Source of the DNA: Verrucomicrobia subdivision 3 bacterium UBA7542
GTDB taxonomy: Bacteria; Verrucomicrobiota; Verrucomicrobiia; Limisphaerales; UBA11358
Assembly (NCBI GenBank): GCA_002479245.1
Contig: DLMG01000113.1
Coordinates: 1 to 5,685, forward strand
Reading direction: 5' to 3'
Length of the DNA: 5,685 nt
Made by a program: the position numbers and the translations under genes. Positions 1 to 5,685 of the stretch are shown in pieces. The notes under the pieces are model-generated. The model worked only from the letters and a program-made list of their open reading frames with translations. It was not told where the DNA came from and did not search any database. Numbering within the stretch: position 1 is the first letter of the stretch; each line of letters begins with the position of its first letter.

Positions 1-369
1 CGGAAAAATTTCGTCATCGTGGACGCCGCGATGAACGATTTGATTCGTCCGGCGTTTTACGACGCCTATCACGAAATCGTGCCGCTCACCCGCAAAAATG
101 GCGTGCAAATTTCTTCCGATGTGGTCGGGCCGATTTGCGAATCCAGTGACTTTTTTTGCAAAGACCGCCCGTTGCCAAAAGCCGGCGAGGGCGATTATCT
201 CGCGCTCTTGAGCGCAGGCGCGTACGGTTTTGCCCAGGCGTCCAATTACAACACGCGCCCGCTGGCCGCCGAGATTCTGGTGAACGGCAGGCGCGCCGCC
301 GTTGCGCGCGAACGCCAGCCAGTGAAAGAAATCTGGTCAGGCGAAGAAGTTGTGGCATGGTTGAGGTAG
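1..369 (+). CDS. lysA: Diaminopimelate decarboxylase, C-terminal part (5' end outside window)
   Basis: This PLP-dependent cytoplasmic enzyme decarboxylates meso-2,6-diaminopimelate to L-lysine, the last step of the DAP pathway. Only the last 122 codons are present. The reading frame is open from base 1, so the gene starts upstream and the GTG at 19 is internal. The fragment covers the C-terminal beta-barrel of a fold III decarboxylase. It shows the family motif CESSD at fragment residues 46-50, whose Cys completes the active site of the partner subunit in the dimer. It also shows GAYGFAQASNYN at 73-84, whose Tyr lies at the substrate/PLP site, followed by RPLAAEILV. The ending is intact, with stop TAG at 367-369. 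The next gene begins 4 nt later on the same strand, which implies co-transcription. The family call is firm from these motifs. Nothing can be said about the N-terminal PLP-lysine half. Confidence 0.96.
   Translation, partial: RKNFVIVDAAMNDLIRPAFYDAYHEIVPLTRKNGVQISSDVVGPICESSDFFCKDRPLPKAGEGDYLALLSAGAYGFAQASNYNTRPLAAEILVNGRRAAVARERQPVKEIWSGEEVVAWLR
363..366 (+). promoter_or_regulatory. Ribosome binding site of the FIST gene, inside the end of lysA
   Basis: GAGG lies 7 nt before the GTG at 374 and overlaps the last sense codons of lysA. It supports GTG 374 as the true start of the FIST protein and suggests translational coupling with lysA. Confidence 0.55.
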
Positions 370-373
370 AGTT

Positions 374-1567
374 GTGAACAACGAATATTCCATTGCGGCG
401 CACTGGCCGGGCGGTTTCGATGAAGCCGGCCTGCGGCAGTGGGCGGAGAATTTGCGCGCCCAACTCCTCGCCCCGCAGGTTTCACTCGGCCTCGTTTTCA
501 TGTCGCCGAAATTTTTCCCGTTCGCCAGGCAGACGCTGGAAATTTTGCGCGTTCACGCCCGGATTCCGTTGCTCGCGGGCTGTTCGAGCACCGGGCTGAT
601 TGCCGGCACTCAGGAAATTGAGGACGCGACCGGGTTTGTGCTCGCGCTTTACTCGTTGCCCGGCGCGGAGTTGAAAGATTTTCGTTTCACGCAGAATCAG
701 GTCGAGGAGGCCAACGGCCCCGCCTACTGGCACCTGGAGGCCGGTGTCGAACCGGCGCACACCAATGGCTGGCTCGTTTTCATTGACCCGTTCCATCTCG
801 ACGCGGAAAGCTGGATTCGTTCATGGAACGAGGCCTATGCGCCGCTGCCCGCGCTCGGCGGTCTGGCCGGCGGCATTTTCAACCAGCAAACGACGCAGGT
901 CTATTTGAACGGCGACGTGTTTGAGGACGGCGGCGTGGCGATTTCTGTCGGCGGCAACGTGCAACTGACCGGCGTCATTTCACAGGGTTGCACCCCCATC
1001 GGCGAAACGTGGACGCTCACCCGCGTGGAAAAAAATTTGATTCATCACATCGGCAACCGGCCCGCCTACGCGGTGCTCGCCGAAACCTTTCAAAAACTTC
1101 CGCCCGAGGAACAGCGCAAGGCGCAGGGCAACCTGTTCATCGGCTTTGTCGTCAACGAATACCTCGAAGATTTCCATCGCGGCGATTTTCTGGTGCGCAA
1201 CCTCATCGGTGGCGACCCGCAGTCCGGCGTGCTGGCCGTCGGCACGTTGCCGCGCGCGGGGCAAACCATGCAATTCCAGCGGCGCGACGCCGTCGCGGCG
1301 ACCGAGGACATGAACGAACTGCTCGCGCGCGCGAAAAAACAAATTGGGGGCGCGCCGATTTACGGCGGCTGCCTCTGCTGTTGCAACGGCCGCGGGAAGC
1401 ACTTGTTTGGCTGCGCGAACCACGATGTCGAACTCGTGCAGGAACGGCTCGGCCCGCTCGGACTCTCGGGGTTTTTCTGCAACGGCGAAATTGGGCCCGT
1501 CGGCGAAAAGAACTTTCTCCACGGCTACACCGCGTCGCTCGCGCTGTTTGTGAAAAAACAGCCGTAG
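374..1567 (+). CDS. FIST N- and C-domain sensory protein
   Basis: The product is a stand-alone 397-aa protein with both halves of FIST, a proposed small-ligand (amino-acid-like) sensor domain found in bacterial signalling proteins and in the eukaryotic F-box protein FBXO22. The FIST N part (about residues 30-220) shows GCSSTGLI at 69-76, a glycine-rich GGLAGG at 162-167 and QGCTPIG at 204-210. The FIST C part (about 225-392) shows NGRG at 338-341, GFFCNGEIGPVG at 366-377 and LHGYTASLALF at 382-392. No signal peptide, membrane segment, kinase or GGDEF domain is present, so it is probably cytoplasmic and must pass its signal through another protein. GTG is chosen as the start because GAGG precedes it and it follows the lysA stop by 4 nt. 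One oddity is that the usual Cys-Asn-Gly-Arg site is expanded to C333, C335, C336 and C337, with C347 nearby. The family assignment is strong. The ligand is unknown, and amino-acid or lysine sensing is only suggested by the neighbour. Confidence 0.92.
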   Translation: MNNEYSIAAHWPGGFDEAGLRQWAENLRAQLLAPQVSLGLVFMSPKFFPFARQTLEILRVHARIPLLAGCSSTGLIAGTQEIEDATGFVLALYSLPGAELKDFRFTQNQVEEANGPAYWHLEAGVEPAHTNGWLVFIDPFHLDAESWIRSWNEAYAPLPALGGLAGGIFNQQTTQVYLNGDVFEDGGVAISVGGNVQLTGVISQGCTPIGETWTLTRVEKNLIHHIGNRPAYAVLAETFQKLPPEEQRKAQGNLFIGFVVNEYLEDFHRGDFLVRNLIGGDPQSGVLAVGTLPRAGQTMQFQRRDAVAATEDMNELLARAKKQIGGAPIYGGCLCCCNGRGKHLFGCANHDVELVQERLGPLGLSGFFCNGEIGPVGEKNFLHGYTASLALFVKKQP

Positions 1568-1587
1568 TCGGAAACCTGGTGAATTCC

Positions 1588-4503
1588 CTATGGCGAAGGG
1601 ATGAGATTATCGCGGAACGGCCGGCCCGACTGGAAGCACTCCAGCAAATTCTCCGCCCGGCCAACCGCGGCTTCGTTGCCCGTCGTCCGGGCCAGGGCAA
1701 GTGCCTCCTGCGCCGCGCTGATAGCCTTGGGAAATCTCCCGGTTTCGGCATACGCAGCAGCCAAAGTGTCGAGCAACTCCGGGTTCCTATGGATGGCCAC
1801 AGCACAGGCATGTTCAGCCAGTCGCACCGCTTCCGGCCCGTTGCGCACGGTTACATCAGGATGGGTGGCCAGGAACCACGCCAGTCCGTTGAGCGCCGAC
1901 GGCCAATCAGGCGCCAATCGCACAGCTTCCTGAATATGCTGCAAACCATTCGGAGTGTTTCCAAGGTAAAGGAGAGCCCGACCGAAGATTAAATGCACAT
2001 CCGCCCAAGCAGGCTTGAGCAACAGTGCATACGCAAACTGGTTGGTGGCGCTTGCGAAATCGCCCACCCTTGCCAGTGCCAGTCCCAGCGCGTAATGCAG
2101 CTCCGGATTGGTCGGACTCACAGCCAGCCCATTGCGGGCAGCGTTGATGGCCTCATCGGCGTGCCCCAATCCAAGCAAACGGCCCGCCAAAAATTGATAG
2201 GCAGATAGATTCTCCGGCCCCAATTCCACCGCGCGGCGGCCTTCGGCAATCGCACGCTCCTGTTGACCCTGCCGGGCCAGAATCGTACTCAACACACGAT
2301 GGCAGGCGCTGTCCGTTGGTCCCAATTCCACGGCCTGTTCGGCTTGCTGCAACGCCGCGGCCGTTTGATCGAAATCGTTCAAAGTCGATGCCAGGGATCG
2401 CCTGGCCAGTACATTGGAAGGACCAATATCAACCGCCCTGGCAAACTCCGATAGGGCGGCGTTAGTCCTGCCACTTGAATCAAGCATAGTCCCGAGATAT
2501 ACGTGCGTGGATACAGAGTTGCTGCGAATCCACATGGCCGTGAAGCTATTCATGGCCCACACCAGCAGGATTGTGCCGAGCACAAATTGCAGCGGTTTCC
2601 GGCCGCGTGTCAGGACATTCCAGCCGGCCCCACAGAAAAAACACAGTGGCACGAGTGCGCATAAACCGTAAAAAGATTTAACCGACGAGTAATAGGGAAC
2701 TTTTAGATTGTGGTAAACGAGTCCGACCCACACGGCGAAAGCCAGGCCCAGCAGTACAAACCGGTCGGGACCCCCTTCACGGACCAGCTTCACGGCGGAT
2801 GTTGCTGCTCCTACTAGAATAAGGACCGTCGGTAACACGGCCAGAAAGTATCCCGCGCACATCAAATCATAGTTCCATGGCGGTCGAGCCACCAAAGTCG
2901 ACGCCCCACCGCACAAGCCGTCGCCCCACATCGTGGAATAAATCCCGTCCAGGAACGACGCGGTGCAACTGAACAAGGGATGGAGCAGGCTTTCTCCAAA
3001 GCGACCAAAGCTGGCTGCCACATGATATCCGTCATCCTGCCACCAGGCAAATCCCGATGCCGGATCCCATCCCCCAATGACGACACTTCCCGTTTGTTTC
3101 CATAGGCGGACGTAATGCCAGCCGGAAACCAGGGTTGCCACCCCCAGCATGCTGCCGAGTTTCTTTAATCCAGTGCCCGCCCGGTCGCGCCGGGCGAAGA
3201 CCTGTCCTGCCAGAGCGCCGACGATGAACGGTATCGCAACGACAGCCGTGAATTTCGTGAGCACCGCTGCGCCGATGACAAACCCAAGCATGCTGAAACT
3301 GGCGTATGAATTTGTCCCGGTTTTCAGAATCCGCAGGCACAGATAGACCGAGACGGAAACCAGCAGTGCCGCGGAAGTCTCGTTGGTGACGTAATGCGAG
3401 AGGTAAAGGTTCATCGGCAAAAAAGCCGCCAGCACCAGTCCCACCAATTGTCGGCCAAATTGTCTGGGGAAGAGCAGGCGCAGGCTCAGAAAAACCAGCG
3501 CGACATGCACGATGCCAAAAAGCATCGTGAGCAGGCGCAGTACGGTGCTGGCTGCTGCATCAGTCACAGAGAGATCGAACAGCGAAAGCGTGGTCGCGGA
3601 AATTACGTAATAGAGAGGAGGCTGAAACATCTCCCAGCCTTCGTTCGGCAAAGGCAGTGCCCCATGTGTTTGGATATATTTGATGTAATCAATATGAGGA
3701 CGTGCATCAAAGCCGGTGTCCAGCGACAGCAATCTCGTGTTGTTGCAGAACAGCGCCACCCAGAACGCAGCAACTATAGTCAGCAGGGCCGTCGCTTCCC
3801 AGCGAGACAACCCGGCAACCGTGACGGTATTGGGTGGCCGGGTGCGACGGAGCCACCACCATCCCGCCGCGCAGATGGCCAGTGATAACCCCCAAAAAAC
3901 CACCCAAATCGGCCAGACGACAGCCAAGGCGGCGAGTGTTCCCTCGCCTCCGGCCATGGGATTGCCTCGGCCTGGTATTTTCGGCTTCGTGGCCAGAGCG
4001 GCACGGCGCCACGCGGAACCCACAAATGATGTCTCCCAAGTCTGGTCGCTCCGCAAGGTGAGTTGGTCTGTCACCAACTCCAGCCAAAGTGCCGGTGGCC
4101 CATCGTCGTTGAAAACCCTGGCCTCAATCGTATTTGTACCGGCGCGCAGATGGGTAAGTATATCCGCACTTGAAAGATCCTTCCAGTTGCGGCTTGTGCC
4201 AATGTCTACCGGCCTGCCGTTGATTTTCAACTGAACGCGTTTGGCCGCACGCACACTCAATCGTGCTGCTCGCGGCTGGCCATCCAGCGTGAACTCGCGT
4301 TCAAAAACAGCGTCCAGATCAGTGACGCGATGAATCTTTATATCCGAGGCGGATGGAAAAAGAATCCATTCTGCCCGCCCGTCACCAGGCAGGAAGGCAA
4401 TTTTCGGATCGCGAAAGCACAACCACGTCAACGACCCAACCATCATGCCAATCAATATGATGGCCAGAGCTGCTCGGTGTGGGATTTTTAGTTGGAGCAA
4501 CAC
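1588..4503 (-). CDS. Multi-pass GT-C (GT39/PMT-like) glycosyltransferase with N-terminal jelly-roll and C-terminal TPR repeats
   Basis: This 971-aa inner-membrane protein probably transfers a sugar from a polyprenyl-phosphate donor to a periplasmic acceptor. Parts in order: membrane anchor at residues 11-29; beta-rich domain at about 43-170 resembling the galactose-binding jelly-roll of rhamnosidases and GH2 enzymes (AEWILFP, FEREFTLDG, VQLKINGRPV, AGTNTIEARVFN, SDQTWETSF); about 11-12 further membrane helices between 189 and 657; and about eight TPRs at 666-942 (repeats ending in ELGPTD, ELGPEN, RLAPDW). The first loop of the membrane core has D266, H270 and D272, then QPPLYY at 294-299, as in GT39 enzymes, and a later N374-E375. 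The seventh TPR carries an insertion, HPDVTVRN. Start GTG (4501-4503) is followed by a good signal anchor, but its Shine-Dalgarno is weak (GGA, 6 nt upstream). Donor, acceptor and gene name are not recognisable. A related function in protein O-glycosylation or surface-glycan assembly is possible. Confidence 0.88.
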   Translation of the reverse strand: MLLQLKIPHRAALAIILIGMMVGSLTWLCFRDPKIAFLPGDGRAEWILFPSASDIKIHRVTDLDAVFEREFTLDGQPRAARLSVRAAKRVQLKINGRPVDIGTSRNWKDLSSADILTHLRAGTNTIEARVFNDDGPPALWLELVTDQLTLRSDQTWETSFVGSAWRRAALATKPKIPGRGNPMAGGEGTLAALAVVWPIWVVFWGLSLAICAAGWWWLRRTRPPNTVTVAGLSRWEATALLTIVAAFWVALFCNNTRLLSLDTGFDARPHIDYIKYIQTHGALPLPNEGWEMFQPPLYYVISATTLSLFDLSVTDAAASTVLRLLTMLFGIVHVALVFLSLRLLFPRQFGRQLVGLVLAAFLPMNLYLSHYVTNETSAALLVSVSVYLCLRILKTGTNSYASFSMLGFVIGAAVLTKFTAVVAIPFIVGALAGQVFARRDRAGTGLKKLGSMLGVATLVSGWHYVRLWKQTGSVVIGGWDPASGFAWWQDDGYHVAASFGRFGESLLHPLFSCTASFLDGIYSTMWGDGLCGGASTLVARPPWNYDLMCAGYFLAVLPTVLILVGAATSAVKLVREGGPDRFVLLGLAFAVWVGLVYHNLKVPYYSSVKSFYGLCALVPLCFFCGAGWNVLTRGRKPLQFVLGTILLVWAMNSFTAMWIRSNSVSTHVYLGTMLDSSGRTNAALSEFARAVDIGPSNVLARRSLASTLNDFDQTAAALQQAEQAVELGPTDSACHRVLSTILARQGQQERAIAEGRRAVELGPENLSAYQFLAGRLLGLGHADEAINAARNGLAVSPTNPELHYALGLALARVGDFASATNQFAYALLLKPAWADVHLIFGRALLYLGNTPNGLQHIQEAVRLAPDWPSALNGLAWFLATHPDVTVRNGPEAVRLAEHACAVAIHRNPELLDTLAAAYAETGRFPKAISAAQEALALARTTGNEAAVGRAENLLECFQSGRPFRDNLIPSP

Positions 4504-4721
4504 ACCCGTTCCACATCCGATTGCTGGTTTGAGATTTTCAAGCCTGATTCACCAGTTTTACACGCAACTTTAGTTGGACATATTCACCCGATCAAAGCAA
4601 GTCCCCAGAATCCTCGGAGTTGATGGCTTGGCGTGAGATGCTGTTTTGAATTTGGATTGAAACGCGGTTGGGAATAATTCGCCATTGCTTTTGCCCGCTG
4701 GCACGTCATGCTCCAAACGGA
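4504..4721. other. Divergent intergenic region (218 nt)
   Basis: The region lies between the starts of two genes transcribed away from each other, so it should hold promoters for both. The minus-strand side has the promoter candidate given separately and a bulged hairpin at 4524-4555. On the plus side I see only weak elements: TTGGAT at 4652-4657 with AATAAT at 4673-4678 (15-nt spacer). No tRNA, riboswitch or convincing small ORF is visible. The region is visibly more AT-rich than the coding sequence to its right, as expected of a promoter region. Confidence 0.5.
4567..4595 (-). promoter_or_regulatory. Candidate sigma70-type promoter of the glycosyltransferase-TPR gene
   Basis: Read on the minus strand, TTGATC (-35, complement of 4590-4595) and TAAAGT (-10, complement of 4567-4572) are separated by exactly 17 nt. 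Each hexamer matches 4 of 6 consensus bases. Transcription would start near 4560 and leave a leader of about 57 nt before the GTG at 4503. Position and spacing are good, but the hexamers are only moderate. Confidence 0.35.
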
Positions 4722-5204
4722 ATGTCCCCGGAGGAACCATTATCCGAGACGAATCGCCCCGCGCAACCCCGGGAACCGGGCGGCGGACGCCGTCGCGGAC
4801 ATCGCGGCGGACGCGGACGGCGTCGCCCCGCGCCATCCGTTCCAGTTGCGGAGCAACCGGCGCCGGCTGAATCACTGACACCGCAAGTCGCCCCATCCGC
4901 CAGCACGCCCGAAACCCCGGCACGGCCCGCGCTGCCGAGGCAAAAATTTCAACCCGCTGTTCCCGCGCCTCGCGCCGCCAAGCCGGACGGTTCAGCCATC
5001 AGCCAGGCTGTAAACGAAGTGACACAGGTCGTCGAATCGCTGAAAGAGGCGCTCAATCAAATGGAGGATGTTTTGGAACTCGTCGAACATGCTGAGCGGC
5101 AAAAGCTCGGCGACGAACGCGAGATTGATTCCCTGCGCCAGTTGCTGCGCCAGTTGCAACATCCGAGAAGCGGCCGGGGCGAGCGACGCGAACACGACGT
5201 TTGA
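4722..5204 (+). CDS. Hypothetical Arg/Gly-rich, Pro-rich protein with C-terminal coiled coil
   Basis: I do not recognise a named family. The 160-aa protein has three parts. Residues 20-36 are a basic Arg/Gly stretch (R23-25, R28, R31, R33-35: eight Arg in 17 residues) of the kind that binds RNA or other polyanions. Residues 36-90 are a Pro/Ala-rich, probably disordered linker. Residues 93-146 form a helix with regular hydrophobic heptad positions (I93, V97, V100, V104, L107, L111, M114, L118, V121), a charged break at about 124-132, then I135, L138, L142, L145. There is no signal peptide or membrane helix, so a cytoplasmic oligomer is likely. ATG 4722 is preferred as start. The frame extends upstream to a TTG at 4668, but that would add an implausible, Cys-containing 18-residue leader. 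No clear Shine-Dalgarno precedes either start. An amt gene follows 89 nt downstream on the same strand. The clean heptad pattern and domain order argue for a real gene; nucleic-acid binding is inference. Confidence 0.75.
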   Translation: MSPEEPLSETNRPAQPREPGGGRRRGHRGGRGRRRPAPSVPVAEQPAPAESLTPQVAPSASTPETPARPALPRQKFQPAVPAPRAAKPDGSAISQAVNEVTQVVESLKEALNQMEDVLELVEHAERQKLGDEREIDSLRQLLRQLQHPRSGRGERREHDV

Positions 5205-5249
5205 AGCGATTCTGCCGTTCTTCCCGGTTCCAAACGTGAACGGTTATGC

Positions 5250-5277
5250 TTGATTCCGTTGCGTGGGCAAAGATAAT
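5250..5277 (+). promoter_or_regulatory. Candidate sigma70-type promoter directly before amt
   Basis: TTGATT (5250-5255, 4 of 6 consensus) and GATAAT (5272-5277, 5 of 6) are 16 nt apart. Transcription would begin at about 5283-5285, only about 10 nt before the ATG at 5294. That would fit the absence of a Shine-Dalgarno there. No sigma54 (GG-N10-GC) element was found in the 89-nt gap. Confidence 0.4.
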
Positions 5278-5293
5278 CTTTCTCCCGATCACC

Positions 5294-5685
5294 ATGAATT
5301 TTATCCGTCATTCCGCCAAATTGTTTCTTATCCTCCCGGTCGCCTGCATTTTAATTGGCTTCAGCGTGACCCCGTTGAATGCCGCTGACACCAGCCTTTC
5401 GCAGTTGGAACAGCGCGTGACCCGGATTGAAGCGCTCCAGCCGTCCGTATCATCACCCGTCAACACCGGCGACAATGCGTGGGTGCTGGTGAGTTCCGCG
5501 CTGGTGCTGATGATGACGGCGCCGGGGTTGATTTTGTTTTACGGCGGGCTGGTGCGCAGCAAGAACGTGCTCGGCACGATGATGCACAGCCTGATTCTCA
5601 TGGCGCTGGTGTCGGCGCTCTGGATGGTGTTCGGCTACAGCATGGCGTTCGCGCCGGGCAACGGATTTGTCGGAAATCCGCTCAC
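5294..5685 (+). CDS. amt: Ammonium transporter (Amt/MEP/Rh family), N-terminal part (3' end outside window)
   Basis: This inner-membrane channel protein would conduct ammonium/ammonia as a homotrimer. The first 130 codons are present and run off the window without a stop. Residues 1-30 form a signal peptide (R5, K9, a hydrophobic core at 10-25, cleavage probably near LNA-AD at 28-32), as in E. coli AmtB. Residues 57-130 match Amt helices 1 and 2: NTGDNAWVLVSSALVLM, then APGLILFYGGLVRSKNVLG at 76-94, and LWMVFGYSMAF at 109-119 followed by GNGF. Between them sits a short coiled-coil segment (35-49) that E. coli AmtB lacks. ATG 5294 is preferred because it gives a canonical signal peptide. An in-frame ATG at 5246 would add 16 residues and overlap the promoter candidate. 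Neither start has a clear Shine-Dalgarno. Amt genes usually neighbour glnK, but none is visible here and it could lie downstream. The family call is firm. Confidence 0.94.
   Translation, partial: MNFIRHSAKLFLILPVACILIGFSVTPLNAADTSLSQLEQRVTRIEALQPSVSSPVNTGDNAWVLVSSALVLMMTAPGLILFYGGLVRSKNVLGTMMHSLILMALVSALWMVFGYSMAFAPGNGFVGNPL

Noticed and set aside
980..1522. 180-aa minus-strand frame inside the FIST gene
   Set aside because: The FIST frame carries clear family motifs throughout, and this frame has none and no ribosome binding site. It is a high-GC shadow.
1585..1601. Small hairpin TCCCT/AGGGA in the tail-to-tail gap, as a bidirectional terminator
   Set aside because: The stem is only 5 bp with a 7-nt loop and no T-run follows on either strand. 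It also overlaps the stop and last codons of the minus-strand gene. Too weak to call.
988..1992. 334-aa plus-strand frame running from the FIST gene into the glycosyltransferase gene
   Set aside because: It is very Arg-rich and low in sequence logic, and it crosses two well-supported genes on opposite strands.
3716..4234. 172-aa plus-strand frame opposite the jelly-roll region
   Set aside because: The minus strand encodes a coherent domain here. The opposite frame lacks recognisable motifs and an upstream Shine-Dalgarno.
4698..4712. CTGGCACG...TGC resembling a sigma54 promoter ahead of the small coiled-coil gene
   Set aside because: The GG-to-GC gap is 8 nt instead of the required 10, and it ends about 10 nt before the start codon.
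4570..4923. 117-aa minus-strand reading frame across the divergent region and the start of the Arg/Gly gene
   Set aside because: It is antisense to the plus-strand gene with no domain, heptad or signal features. The open frame is explained by the GC-rich Arg/Gly/Pro codons opposite.
5215..5243. CCGTTC/GAACGG hairpin after the coiled-coil gene as a terminator
   Set aside because: A 6-bp stem with a 17-nt loop and no following T-run. It is probably chance, so read-through into amt cannot be excluded.

Overview
This 5.7 kb window carries five protein-coding genes from a moderately GC-rich bacterial chromosome. I think it comes from the Verrucomicrobiota, probably a Pedosphaera/Limisphaerales relative. 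This placement is inference from protein style: a TPR protein with the repeat variant 'LNGLAWFLATHPD...RNGPEAV', a FIST protein of a type I associate with that group, and a small Arg/Gly- and Pro-rich coiled-coil protein. I see no rRNA or other decisive marker. I also see no mobile element, CRISPR array, tRNA or long repeat.

Left block, plus strand: the 3' end of lysA (diaminopimelate decarboxylase, the last step of lysine synthesis) is followed after only 4 nt by a complete FIST-domain protein, so the two genes very likely share an mRNA. FIST is a proposed small-ligand sensor domain. The left block meets the next gene tail to tail, with 20 nt between the two stop codons.

Middle, minus strand: one large gene (971 aa) fills about half the window. 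Its product reads as a membrane anchor, a jelly-roll domain like those of glycosidases, a multi-pass GT-C (GT39/PMT-like) glycosyltransferase core and about eight TPR repeats. The positive-inside pattern puts the jelly-roll, the catalytic loop and the TPRs all on the periplasmic side. The layout recalls animal TMTC O-mannosyltransferases, with an added carbohydrate-binding-like module.

Right block, plus strand: this gene is separated from the minus-strand gene by a 218-nt divergent intergenic region. The block starts with a small protein of unknown function (160 aa; Arg/Gly-rich head, Pro/Ala linker, coiled-coil tail). After 89 nt comes the start of an Amt-family ammonium transporter that runs off the window. 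The transporter has a signal peptide and, before its first transport helix, a short heptad segment that exactly fits the R-h-x-x-h-E trimerisation pattern. Amt proteins are trimers, so this is the sharpest small observation here. Its start codon has no Shine-Dalgarno, and a sigma70-like promoter ends just upstream, so a very short leader is possible.

Most of the window is ordinary housekeeping and accessory sequence. The points most worth a second look are the GT-C fusion architecture, the Amt N-terminal coiled coil and the cysteine cluster in the FIST protein.
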